The notes under the pieces were generated by a model. It was not told where the DNA came from. It searched no databases and worked only from the letters and a program-made list of their open reading frames with translations. Positions 51,698-59,996 of a stretch of 64,000 nt of DNA are shown here, piece by piece; within the stretch, counting starts at the first letter, position 1; every line of letters begins with the position of its first letter. The DNA comes from CAZOJJ01 sp964580105. GTDB lineage: Bacteria > Bacteroidota > Rhodothermia > Rhodothermales > Rubricoccaceae. The stretch covers positions 62,001 to 126,000 of the forward strand of contig CAZOJJ010000001.1 of NCBI GenBank assembly GCA_964580105.1, in the 5' to 3' direction. The translations under genes and the position numbers were made by a program.

Positions 51698-52183
51698 TCA
51701 TTCCCAGGAGGCGGCGTTGCGGCGGGCCGGATCGGGGTCGCGGGAGCCGATGTAGTCCTCCTCGTTGTCCGGGTCCTGGAGGTAGTAGATCTCGACGCCG
51801 GTGGTGTCCGAGACGACCTCGTAGATGAACGGGCGGCCCGAGCGCGGGGAGTACTGGAGGGAGTCCGGGTCGAAGGTGCCGCCGCCGGGCACCTGGAAGA
51901 CCTCGTTGAGGTCCTCGGCGGCGTAGACCGAGTCCGTCTCGATGAACAGCTCGAGGGAGTCGAGCGTGCTCGGGTAGGTGCCGCGCTGGTCGCGGTACTC
52001 GATGAGGGCCGTGCGGATGTGATCCATCCGGGCGCGCGTCAGCTCCGTCCGGAACTGCTCCGCCTCGTACGCCTCCCACGGCTCCGTGATGGCCCTGTAA
52101 AGAAACCACGCCCCCACCACGATGACGAGAGCGAGGGCGACCTGGATGACCAGGCGGAGCGTGTTCGAACCTTGAGCGGCCAT
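51698..52183 (-). CDS. Pseudopilin-like single-pass protein
   Basis: A 161-residue protein with a short N-tail and one membrane segment at about residues 10-30. The following helix and turn, ARMDHIRTALIEYRDQRGTYP then STLDSLELF, match the N-terminal part of GspG-like pseudopilins. No prepilin peptidase site (G followed by F/M-T-L-x-E) is seen. The C-terminal part has strands ending IGSRDPDPARRNAASWE. It is translated before DUF3822 in one unit. The role is unknown. Confidence 0.65.
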   Translation of the reverse strand: MAAQGSNTLRLVIQVALALVIVVGAWFLYRAITEPWEAYEAEQFRTELTRARMDHIRTALIEYRDQRGTYPSTLDSLELFIETDSVYAAEDLNEVFQVPGGGTFDPDSLQYSPRSGRPFIYEVVSDTTGVEIYYLQDPDNEEDYIGSRDPDPARRNAASWE

Positions 52184-52414
52184 AGGGAGAAAGGCTGCGG
52201 CGGAGCGGAAGGGTGAGAAGGCGCGCCGAGCCCGGGTCGGTCCGCGCGCCGCGCAAGGGCCGGGTAGTATACCCGCTCCGCGCGCGCAGATGCAAGGGTG
52301 ACCCGGCGCCCCGGCCCTCCCACGACACCCCGACGCCCCGGAAGTTGCTCGTCCCGGCCGGCGCGAGGTTCAGGGAGGCCACGCCGTGCGGGAACTAATC
52401 GCCCCGCCCCTGTT
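52184..52414. other. Divergent intergenic region before pdxJ
   Basis: About 230 bases with no gene. On the minus strand, the word TATACTACC at about 52267-52275, with an imperfect palindrome around it, might be a promoter for the pseudopilin-like gene. Nothing else is recognised. Confidence 0.4.
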
Positions 52415-52478
52415 CGATCCCCCGATCCCCCGATCCCCCGATCCCCCGATCCCCCGATCCCCCGATCCCCCGATCCCC
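52415..52478. repeat. 8-base tandem repeat directly upstream of pdxJ
   Basis: The unit GATCCCCC is repeated about eight times and ends at the TTG start of pdxJ. Translated, it would give a Pro/Asp-rich tail that is not part of PdxJ. The word is shared with the 16-base array at 34.7 kb. Confidence 0.9.
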
Positions 52479-53249
52479 TTGACCCGTCTCAGCGTCAACC
52501 TCAACAAGGTGGCCCTCCTGCGGAATGCCCGGGGCGGCACCCGCCCGAGCCTCCGCGCGGCCGCCGAGGCGTGCCTCCGCGCCGGCGCCCACGGCCTCAC
52601 CCTCCACCCCCGCCCCGACGGCCGCCACGCCCTCGCCTCCGACGTGCTCGACTTCGCCGCCTGGCTTCCCGTCGAGCTCAACGTCGAGGGCAACCCCTTC
52701 GCCGGGCCCGGACGGACGGGCGACTACGCCTATCCCGGCTTCGTCGCGCTCGTGGAGCAGGCCCGGCCTGCCCAGGCCACGCTCGTCCCGGACGCCGCCG
52801 ACCAGCGCACCTCCGACCACGGGTGGGCCCTCACGCCCGCCGAGGCGGATCGCCTCGGCCCGATCGTCGCGGCCTTCCGGGAGCGCGGCATCCGCGTGAG
52901 CCTCTTCGCCGACCCCGACCCCGGCGTGATCGAGCGCGCGGCCGCGGTGGGGGCGGACCGGGTCGAGCTCTACACCGGCCCCTACGCCGACGCCTTCGCG
53001 GCGGGCGACTACGCCGGCGTCCTGGCCCGCTACGCCGCTGCCGCCGAGCGGGCCCGCGCCCTCGGCCTCGGCGTCAACGCCGGGCACGACCTCGACCTCG
53101 ACAACCTCGGGCCGTTCCTCTGCGCCGTGCCGGGCGTAGCCGAGGTGTCCATCGGGCAGGCGCTCGTGGCCGACGCCCTCCACCTCGGCCTGGAGGCGAC
53201 CGTCCGCGCCTATCTCGACGTGATGGCGGAGGCCGGTGCTCCCGGCTGA
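52479..53249 (+). CDS. pdxJ: Pyridoxine 5'-phosphate synthase
   Basis: Joins 3-amino-1-hydroxyacetone 1-phosphate and deoxyxylulose 5-phosphate to form pyridoxine phosphate. The 256-residue protein starts TRLSVNLNKVALLRNARGG, with catalytic or phosphate residues. Next are LTLHPRPDGRHAL, LNVEGNPFAGPG, ALVPDAADQRTSDHGWAL-like text, and GLGVNAGHDLDLDNL. It ends EAGAPG. The TTG at 52479-52481 gives the standard Bacteroidota N-terminus; the GTG at 52386 would add a repeat-encoded tail. It is a likely start, not proved. Confidence 0.95.
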   Translation: MTRLSVNLNKVALLRNARGGTRPSLRAAAEACLRAGAHGLTLHPRPDGRHALASDVLDFAAWLPVELNVEGNPFAGPGRTGDYAYPGFVALVEQARPAQATLVPDAADQRTSDHGWALTPAEADRLGPIVAAFRERGIRVSLFADPDPGVIERAAAVGADRVELYTGPYADAFAAGDYAGVLARYAAAAERARALGLGVNAGHDLDLDNLGPFLCAVPGVAEVSIGQALVADALHLGLEATVRAYLDVMAEAGAPG

Positions 53250-53480
53250 GCCGCACCGGCCTCGCATCCAAGGATGAGAACCATCCTGAGATGAGGCGGG
53301 CGCAAGCGGGGTGGGAAATACATGCCGGCAACGCGCCTTCTCGGGGACGATCCTGCCCGGTAATCGGCGTGCAACGAAGCGCCGTCAACCGTCTCGTTGC
53401 ATTTCGCGCCGATAAACGCGGCTCGCCCTGCACTGGCACCGTGCTCGCTGGAGGGTGGTTCGTTCCAGCCGCCCCCTCTC
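53250..53480. other. Leader of the pilin-like cassette; two hairpins
   Basis: About 230 bases of lower GC. Hairpin one is AGGATG/CATCCT at 53271-53287, shortly after the pdxJ stop. Inverted repeat two is GCAACGA/TCGTTGC at 53371-53400 with a 16-base loop. Both lie upstream of the first pilin-like gene. They could be a terminator and an operator, or a leader RNA. No promoter is clear. Confidence 0.45.
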
Positions 53481-54005
53481 ATGCAGCAGACCCTTCTCGC
53501 CGTCGCCGCCATCCTGGCCTTCTCGTTCTTCGCGCTCAACCAGCACCGCGCGAACGCCAGCGTCGAGCGCGGTGCCCTGGGCAACGAGATCGAACTGGCT
53601 GCGACCGACCTTGCCCGCGCGCAGCTCGTCGACATCACGGCCCGTGCTTACGACGAGGCCGATGTCGGCGTCTCCGGCTTCCGCAAGACCACCGACGGCC
53701 TCTCAACCGTCCTCGGCCCGGATGCGGGCGAAGACGACGTCGCGTTCTACGACGACGTGGACGACTTCCACGGCCGCATCTGGACGGCGACGGCCACCTG
53801 GGACGGCCAGCCGATGCAGTTCCGCCTCGGCGTCGTCGTGCGCTACGTCGTCCCCGCCAACCCCGAGCAGACGGCCGGCTCTCCGACGCTCGCCAAGGAG
53901 GTGAGCGTGACGGTCCAGGAGATCAACCCGACCGCCGAGCGGCGGCCGGTGACGGTCACCCTCGCCCAGGTCGTCACCCCGGCCTGGAACATGCTGCACG
54001 GCTGA
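53481..54005 (+). CDS. Pilin-like protein A (PilV-like), first in three-gene cassette
   Basis: A 174-residue protein. It starts directly with a membrane helix (MQQTLLAVAAILAFSFFALN) and continues in an amphipathic helix, LGNEIELAATDLARAQL, with a PilV-like pattern. Strands follow: RIWTATATWDGQPMQFRLGVV and KEVSVTVQEI. No prepilin leader or Gly before the helix is seen. Two similar genes follow. It may be a minor pilin or pseudopilin. The ATG at 53481 is used; a longer frame upstream is unlikely. No known family could be named with confidence. Confidence 0.65.
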   Translation: MQQTLLAVAAILAFSFFALNQHRANASVERGALGNEIELAATDLARAQLVDITARAYDEADVGVSGFRKTTDGLSTVLGPDAGEDDVAFYDDVDDFHGRIWTATATWDGQPMQFRLGVVVRYVVPANPEQTAGSPTLAKEVSVTVQEINPTAERRPVTVTLAQVVTPAWNMLHG

Positions 54006-54032
54006 TCCCACTCCTTCACCCCTCCTCCCATC

Positions 54033-54905
54033 ATGGCAGCCATCCTCGACCACCTCACCGCCATCCTCGTCGGCACCTCGCTCCTCGTGGTGCTGCTGTT
54101 CGTGCAGCAGCGGGGCAAGCAGACGGCCGTCGAGGCGACGCTGCACCACAGCACGCAGGCGGGCGCGATCTCCCTCCTCGACATGCTCGAGCGGGACGTC
54201 GAGAACATGCAGAGCCCCAACCTGGTGGGCTACACCCCGCGCGTCAGCCAGAGCGGCGGGCGCACGACCCGGTTCACCTTCCACACCCTCGCCGACCCGG
54301 CCCTTGGCGAGGCCTCCCCCATCGTCGCCGTCACGTACCGGCTGGAGAACACCTACTCCACGATGGAGGCGGGCGGCGCGACGCACGACGTCTACCGCGT
54401 GGCCCGCTACGTCAACGACGGGACGGGCTACACCTACGCCGGCGGCAGCGCCGAGGGCGTCTTCGACTTCGACGTGGCCCTCCTCTCGCGCGACGGGACG
54501 CAGATCGTCACCAACGGCTCGGCCCCGGCCGAGCTGGGCCGCGTCCGCGTGCACTTCCAGAAGGCCGTCGAGGGCATCGCCCAGCTGGCGTCGGACCAGG
54601 CCAGCACGTCCCGCTCGAACATGACCCAGCAGGGGTACACGTTCCGCCCGCCGGCCCTCTCCGTCGCCGAAGACACCGAGCTCCCGGCCGGCACGATCGT
54701 GCCGAGCGCCGAGGCCGAGTTGCCCGCCTCCCCCTATCCCCCGCCTCCCGGCGAGGGCGGCGGCTCCGGCGGCTCCGGTGGAGGGAGCGGCGGTTCTGGT
54801 GGAGGGAGCGGCGGTTCCGGTGGAGGGAGCGGCGGCGGCTCCACGCCTCCCCCCCCGCCTCCCCCGCCACCCGACCCTCCCCCTCCGCCCGGCATGGAAC
54901 TCTAA
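54033..54905 (+). CDS. Pilin-like protein B (PilW/GspJ-like) with Gly-Ser and poly-Pro tail
   Basis: A 290-residue protein. The membrane helix at about residues 8-25 (LTAILVGTSLLVVLLFVQ) is followed by LLDMLERDVENM and VAVTYRLEN, the pattern of PilW/GspJ. The soluble region ends at about residue 230. Then comes a low-complexity tail, with GGSGG repeats encoded by about three copies of a 24-base unit and then a poly-proline run. The tail may be a linker or surface anchor. The ATG at 54033 is 28 bases after protein A. Confidence 0.65.
   Translation: MAAILDHLTAILVGTSLLVVLLFVQQRGKQTAVEATLHHSTQAGAISLLDMLERDVENMQSPNLVGYTPRVSQSGGRTTRFTFHTLADPALGEASPIVAVTYRLENTYSTMEAGGATHDVYRVARYVNDGTGYTYAGGSAEGVFDFDVALLSRDGTQIVTNGSAPAELGRVRVHFQKAVEGIAQLASDQASTSRSNMTQQGYTFRPPALSVAEDTELPAGTIVPSAEAELPASPYPPPPGEGGGSGGSGGGSGGSGGGSGGSGGGSGGGSTPPPPPPPPPDPPPPPGMEL
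54757..54893. repeat. 24-base coding repeat (Gly-Ser) plus proline run in pilin-like protein B
   Basis: The unit with GGTGGAGGGAGCGGCGG repeats about three times and encodes Gly-Gly-Ser-Gly text. A proline-coding run follows. The unit is a multiple of three bases. Confidence 0.85.
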
Positions 54906-54978
54906 CTCGACGTGAACCGGGCGGCACCCGCCGCCCGGTTGCGCTCCCTCGTCTTCGCCCCTCTAGACCCCCACGTTC

Positions 54979-56859
54979 ATGGGCAAGCTCACCCTCCTCA
55001 TCATGATGGCGGCCGTCATCGGCGGCTCGATGCTGACGCTCCACACGCGCACGCTCACGACCGACACGGCGCGGGAGCGCAGTGAGGCGCAGCACGACCT
55101 CCTCGCACGCGACGCCGCCATCAGCGGCCAGAGCCTCATCCTCGCCGCCATGATGGACGAAGGCGGGTTCCGATCCAGCCTCGACTTCAACGAGCGAACC
55201 ACCGCCGCCGGGCAGTTCACCGTCGACAACTACCAGCCGTCGGCGGACCGGCAGACGGTCACGTTCACGGTCACGGGGCACTCGGGCGGCGCCACCCACA
55301 CCGTCCGCAGCAAGTACGAGTGGGACCCGATGGACTTCCCCGGCCCGCTCTGGCTCGACGTGCCCTACGCTACGGCCCAGGTGGACACCCGTGCCACCCT
55401 CAATGGCGGGCCCGGGGGGCGGCCGGCCTACTTCGACCAGCGCCTCTTCAACCAGCTCCGCCTCGGCACCCTCGTTTCCTTCAACCGGATGCGCGACTCG
55501 TTGAGTTACCAGATTGACGGGGCCCGGGGCTCGGCCGGATCCACCCAGTACGTGGACATGCTCCCGCTCCTCGACGACCTCAACGTCTCCGACGCGCGGG
55601 ACCTCTACTACGCGGCCATGGGCGCCATGGACGCCGGCGACCCGATCGTCACCGGCCCCACGACCCTGACCGGCACCGCCACCCACACCGGCAACAAGAT
55701 CGCCCACTACACCGGCGACCTCACCATCGGGACCGGCGGGGTTCTACGCGGCGACGGCGCGCTCGTCGTCGAGGGTGCCCTCCGCGTCGAGCCGGGCGGC
55801 GAGCTGGAGTGGGACGGCCTCGTCATCGTCCACTCGGACCTCCAGCTCCTCCCCGTCGAGCTCAACGGCAAGGTCACCATCGACGGCTCGCTCGTCGTCT
55901 CGCAGATGGCCGTGCCGCCGGGCGGCCACATGGACTTCACCGTCAACCGCGACCTCGACGGCAACTGGAGCGGGCCCGAAGGCAACACCGCCGGCAGCCC
56001 GTGGGGCGGCGGCTTCCCGTGGTACCAGCACAAGCACCGCTTCGACGTGGACCTCCCCGAAGGGCTCACGGTCTACTTCGCCGAGGCCGGACGGGACCGC
56101 CACGAGGAGTGGTCGCAGCTCCGCAACTCGATCAACGCCCTCGGCTCGCGCCAGGTCTACCTCGAGTTCGACAACGAGCAGTACCACGGCTACGCCAGCT
56201 ACACGCTCGACATCGCCGGGGAGCCGCAGGTCTATACCGGCATGGTCAAGAACGGGTTCGGCCCCTTCGCCGACAGCGACGTGTACCGCTCGCTCCCGTT
56301 CGCGGCCAACGCGTTGCAGTCGTTCGTCCTCGACGTGCGCAGCCTCCGCATGCTCCGCGAGCGGTTCGACGACGAAGGCGGGTGCAACCTCTGGCCGATG
56401 TGCGTGGGCCGCAGCTGGGGCCGCCGCGAGGCCCTCACCATCCGCCTCGCCGACGCGGCCACGGGCCAGCGCCTCTACGAGGGCTCGCTCTACTGGCACA
56501 TGCGCACCGACGAGCTTGCCCTCCACCTCGAGGAGGAGGCCGAGTGGCGCGACCGCATCGAGGCGGGCGAGGCCTTCGGCACGGCGCTCCGCATGGGCGA
56601 GCTCGTCCAGATCAACTTCGAGATGGAGCCCATCGAGGCCATCGGCCGCCGCCTCGGCTTCGACGGCGACGAGATGATCCACCGCGGCTCGTGGGCCTCG
56701 CACCACAGCCCGGACCAGAACCGCGCCATGGGTGGCACGGGCGGCGGCAACATGGTCTGCCACACCGACGGCACGGAGCAAATCACGCTGACCCTGCCGG
56801 CCTCGGCGATCCAGGCCCACCTCCGCCACGGCGACACGCCGGGTCCGTGCAGCAGCTAA
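54979..56859 (+). CDS. Pilin-like protein C (PilX-like) with beta-solenoid-like region
   Basis: A 626-residue protein, last of the cassette. The start MGKLTLLIMMAAVIGGSML is a membrane helix. Then come LLARDAAISGQSLILAAMM, a PilX-type helix, and strands. At about residues 225-320 is a glycine-rich repeat (GDLTIGTGGVLRGDGALVVEG and ALRVEPGGELEWDGLVIV), a polymer-like or solenoid fold as in PilX proteins with DUF7305. The C-terminal ~300 residues show no known family, with several cysteines (GGCNLWPMCVG, GNMVCHTDG, PGPCSS). Spacing is 73 bases from gene B. The role is unknown. Confidence 0.65.
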   Translation: MGKLTLLIMMAAVIGGSMLTLHTRTLTTDTARERSEAQHDLLARDAAISGQSLILAAMMDEGGFRSSLDFNERTTAAGQFTVDNYQPSADRQTVTFTVTGHSGGATHTVRSKYEWDPMDFPGPLWLDVPYATAQVDTRATLNGGPGGRPAYFDQRLFNQLRLGTLVSFNRMRDSLSYQIDGARGSAGSTQYVDMLPLLDDLNVSDARDLYYAAMGAMDAGDPIVTGPTTLTGTATHTGNKIAHYTGDLTIGTGGVLRGDGALVVEGALRVEPGGELEWDGLVIVHSDLQLLPVELNGKVTIDGSLVVSQMAVPPGGHMDFTVNRDLDGNWSGPEGNTAGSPWGGGFPWYQHKHRFDVDLPEGLTVYFAEAGRDRHEEWSQLRNSINALGSRQVYLEFDNEQYHGYASYTLDIAGEPQVYTGMVKNGFGPFADSDVYRSLPFAANALQSFVLDVRSLRMLRERFDDEGGCNLWPMCVGRSWGRREALTIRLADAATGQRLYEGSLYWHMRTDELALHLEEEAEWRDRIEAGEAFGTALRMGELVQINFEMEPIEAIGRRLGFDGDEMIHRGSWASHHSPDQNRAMGGTGGGNMVCHTDGTEQITLTLPASAIQAHLRHGDTPGPCSS

Positions 56860-57429
56860 CCCGGCGCCGGTGGCCCCGGTGGGGGCGGAGGGAACCGGGT
56901 GCCCGTCTGCCACTCGGAGCGGCGGAAACAGCCCACCCCTCCTCGTAGCCGTGACCGAACTCGTGGCGCACCTGCTCCACGGGGACCTTCAGGGCGCCTG
57001 CGGCGCAAGCGGGATCAGCTGACCCCTCCACCCCGCCTCCACGACGCGTCTCGCCGCCGTGGACCGTCGTCGTTGCAAAACGCACGTCTGAACGCGCCCC
57101 GGTTGCGCCGTAGAGACCGGGCGAGCCAATCTGTTGCGTGGCGCACCCGGCACCGCCAAGGCCGCGTGCGCCGCCCGTGGGAGTCCCCCACGCGACCGCC
57201 ATCCAGGTGGACGAACCGCACCCGCCGGCGCACGCGGGGCTGCCCGGCCCTCAAGGCTTCGCGTGCGCCCGGGGCGGTTCCGTCGGGAGCGACCCCGCTG
57301 GAATCATCGGACCTCCCGGGGAGCAGAGACGGAGCGAATGTGCATCGCACATGCCCATCCCGCTTTGCAGCACAGGGGCCGAACGCGAGAGCCGCTGGAG
57401 CGTAGAGAGCGCATTGCCTCTCCGCCCGT
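56860..57429. other. Long intergenic region without a recognised gene
   Basis: About 570 bases between the pilin-like cassette and era. Open frames on both strands are Arg/Pro-rich and have no family match. A palindrome ATGTGC-ATC-GCACAT lies at 57338-57352, about 80 bases before era. No tRNA or known riboswitch is recognised. A small RNA or leader is possible but not shown. Confidence 0.5.
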
Positions 57430-58371
57430 ATGGAACCCGTCCTCGACCTCTCGTCCGTCCCGGCCGACCACCGCAGCGGCTACGTCGCCCTCGTGGGTGC
57501 GCCGAACGTAGGCAAGTCCACGCTGCTCAACCGGCTGCTCGGCACCAAGCTCTCCATCGTCACGCCCAAACCGAGCACGACGCGCCACCGCGTCCTCGGC
57601 ATCCTCTCGGACGGCGGGGCCGACGACCGGCCCCCCTTCCAGATCGTCTTCCTCGACACGCCCGGCGTCGTCCGCCCGAAGTACCGCCTCCACGACTTCA
57701 TGATGCAGGACGTGGACCGCGCCCTCGCCGACGCCGACGTGGTCGTCTTCCTCGCCGACGCCACCGAGGCGCAGCCGACGCACGACACGCGCGGCGCGCT
57801 GGAGCGGCTGGCGACGGTGCAGGCGCCGGTCCTCCTCGCCCTCAACAAAATGGACGCGATCCCGACCGAGCAGGCCCTCCCGCTCGTCGAGCGCTACACG
57901 GCGCTGCACCCGTTCGACGAGGTTCTCCCCCTCTCGGCCCTCAAGGGCACCGGCGTGGACCGCCTCCTCGACCAGCTCGTCCGCCGCCTCCCGCCGGGCC
58001 CGCCGTACTACCCGAAGGACCAGCTCTCCGAACACCCCGAGCGCTTCTTCATCGCCGAGATCGTGCGCGAGGCCGTCTTCCACCTCTTCCGCGACGAGGT
58101 GCCCTACTCGACGCAGGTCAACGTCGAACTCTACGAGGAGCGGCCGGACGGGAAGGACTTCATCGCCTGCGAGGTCGTCGTCGAGCGCGACTCGCAGAAG
58201 GGTATCCTGATCGGGAAGGGCGGCGCGGCGCTGAAGCGGCTCGGCTCGGCCGCGCGGAAAGAGGTCGAAGCGTTTCTCGGCAAGCCGGTCTTCCTCCAGC
58301 TCCACGTCAAGACCCGCGCCGACTGGCGCAACCGCGAGGGCTTCCTGCGCTCCTACGGCTACGGAGGGTGA
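57430..58371 (+). CDS. era: GTPase Era
   Basis: A ribosome-assembly GTPase that binds 16S rRNA. The 313-residue protein has G1 GAPNVGKS at 23-30, G2 with PSTTRHRV, G3 LDTPGVV, G4 NKMD and G5 SALKGTG. The C-terminal KH domain follows, with KGILIGKGGAALKRLGSAARK. Length fits. It stands alone on the plus strand, convergent with pdxB. The ATG at 57430 gives a short normal N-tail. Confidence 0.96.
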   Translation: MEPVLDLSSVPADHRSGYVALVGAPNVGKSTLLNRLLGTKLSIVTPKPSTTRHRVLGILSDGGADDRPPFQIVFLDTPGVVRPKYRLHDFMMQDVDRALADADVVVFLADATEAQPTHDTRGALERLATVQAPVLLALNKMDAIPTEQALPLVERYTALHPFDEVLPLSALKGTGVDRLLDQLVRRLPPGPPYYPKDQLSEHPERFFIAEIVREAVFHLFRDEVPYSTQVNVELYEERPDGKDFIACEVVVERDSQKGILIGKGGAALKRLGSAARKEVEAFLGKPVFLQLHVKTRADWRNREGFLRSYGYGG

Positions 58372-58423
58372 AGGAAGAAACGGGAAGTACGAAGCGAGAA
58401 CGATCGAGGCGGTATCCCACCCC

Positions 58424-59647
58424 TCACTTCTCACTTCCCACGCTCATTCCGAGGCCGGCGGTGACGGCGTGGCGGAAGGCGTCGGGAAGGACGCCGCGCA
58501 CGGTGAAGCGCCTCCAGGCTCGACGGCGGGGGTAGGTGCGGCGCAGTTCGGTGAAGGCGCCCCCACGAGCGCCGGGCAACGCGCTCTGCATGGCGGCGCG
58601 GAAGCGGGCGTCGTCGGCACGGAGGTCGTAGGCCTGGCGGGCGAGGGCGTCGAGCCAGCGCGCCTCCGCCTCGGCGCTGGGCTCGGCCGGGGCGGGCGGC
58701 GGCACCACGACGAGGGGTTCCTCGGGCGAGGGCGCGAGCGAAGCCTCGGCGTTCCAGGCCGGCGGCGGCGGCTCCCCCTGTGCAACCAGCCACCGCCGCA
58801 GCGCCACCTCCAGCATCCGCGTCCCCTCCACCTTGCCGTCGAACGAGTAGCCCGCAACGTGCGGCGTAGCGACGTCCACGTGCCGGACGAGAGCGAGATC
58901 GGGCGACGGCTCCCCCTCCCACACGTCCAGCACGGCGCCGAGGCGGCCGGCCCGGAGCACGGCGAGGAGCGCCCGGTTGTCCACGACGGCGCCACGCGCG
59001 GCGTTGACGAGCCAGGCGCCCGGCCGCATCGCCGCCAGCGCGCCGGCATCGACGAGGTGGAAGGTGGGATGCGCCGATTCACCCTCGCGCGTCAGCGGCG
59101 TGTGGAGCGTGAGAACGTCCGCCTCGGTCAGCACGGCCTCGAACGGGACGAAGGCGTGCGCCTCCCCGCGCGCCTCGGCGGCGGCGGCGAGGAGCGGGTC
59201 GCAGGCGAGCACGCGGAGGCCGAGCGCCTCGGCGCGCGGCACGAGTCGGGTGCCCACCTGTCCGACCCCGACGACACCGAGCGTCTTGCCGCGGAGTCCC
59301 TCGCCGCGCTCGGTGGCCAGCGCCAGCAGCGCCGCGAGCACATACTCCACGACCGATTCCGCGTTCGAACCCGGCGCGTCCGCAAACGCGATCCCGGCGC
59401 GAGCGAGGAACGCCGTGTCCACGTGGTCCGTCCCCGCCGTCGCCGTGCCGACGAAGCGGACCGGCGTCCCGGCCAGCAGGGCCTCGTCCACGCGCGTCAC
59501 GCTGCGCACGAGAAGCACGTCTACCTCGGCCAGCGCAGCCCGCGTGATGGCCCCTCCGGGCCGCAACCGGACCGATCCGAAGGGGCCGAAAGCCGTTTCC
59601 GCCAAGGGGATGTTGGCGTCGGCCAGGATGCGGAGGGCAGGAGGCAC
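58424..59647 (-). CDS. pdxB: 4-phosphoerythronate dehydrogenase
   Basis: NAD-dependent D-2-hydroxyacid dehydrogenase of the DXP-dependent pyridoxal phosphate route. The 407-residue protein has the two-domain fold: LADANIPLAETAFGPFG, TAGTDHVDTAFL, GVVGVGQVGTRL (NAD loop), NAARGAVVDN (arginine), DVWEGEPSPD and TPHVAGYSFDGK (catalytic His). A C-terminal dimer domain closes it. A GTG at 59645-59647 is the start; no ATG is near. The last codons cross a short repeat (TCACTTC). pdxJ lies 5 kb away on the other strand. Confidence 0.9.
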   Translation of the reverse strand: MPPALRILADANIPLAETAFGPFGSVRLRPGGAITRAALAEVDVLLVRSVTRVDEALLAGTPVRFVGTATAGTDHVDTAFLARAGIAFADAPGSNAESVVEYVLAALLALATERGEGLRGKTLGVVGVGQVGTRLVPRAEALGLRVLACDPLLAAAAEARGEAHAFVPFEAVLTEADVLTLHTPLTREGESAHPTFHLVDAGALAAMRPGAWLVNAARGAVVDNRALLAVLRAGRLGAVLDVWEGEPSPDLALVRHVDVATPHVAGYSFDGKVEGTRMLEVALRRWLVAQGEPPPPAWNAEASLAPSPEEPLVVVPPPAPAEPSAEAEARWLDALARQAYDLRADDARFRAAMQSALPGARGGAFTELRRTYPRRRAWRRFTVRGVLPDAFRHAVTAGLGMSVGSEK

Positions 59648-59996
59648 GGAGCCGAATCGGATGGGCGTCTACTCAGATACACAGGGGTGCGGCGCCGCAG
59701 GATACAGCGCGGTCGGCTTCGTCCGCTCCGCACAGAACCCCCACGCCGCGCTCACGCGCCCTTCACCGAATTCACACACCCCCCTTCTAGCTTGGACACA
59801 TGCTGCGGTTGGGCGCGCAACGCGCCTCTGTCGTCCCCCTACGTCCGTGCTGCCTTTCGGGAGTTCATCCGGGCTTGATCGCTGCCGGGCCGGAGCGGCC
59901 CAGGTTGGCAAGATCTTGGCACCATGGTAGGGTGGATGGCCGAAGAGCCGATGCCGAAGGCCGCCACGTTTGTATCACCAACCGAGTTCGTCGCGC
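59648..59996. other. Divergent intergenic region between pdxB and the SleB-type gene
   Basis: About 350 bases. A word TAGCTTGG at 59788-59795 is a weak TAnnTTTG match, about 200 bases from the SleB-type start. Near the start, no Shine-Dalgarno sequence is seen. Nothing else is recognised. Confidence 0.4.

Noticed and set aside
52386..52478. Longer PdxJ N-terminus from a GTG upstream
   Set aside because: It would translate the tandem repeat into DPPIPRSP-type text not found in PdxJ. The TTG at 52479 gives the standard start.
57015..57350. Possible minus-strand gene in the spacer before era
   Set aside because: Very Arg-rich, no family match, no start context.
56860..57429. Riboswitch or tRNA in the spacer
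   Set aside because: No recognisable cloverleaf or known riboswitch core could be found by eye.
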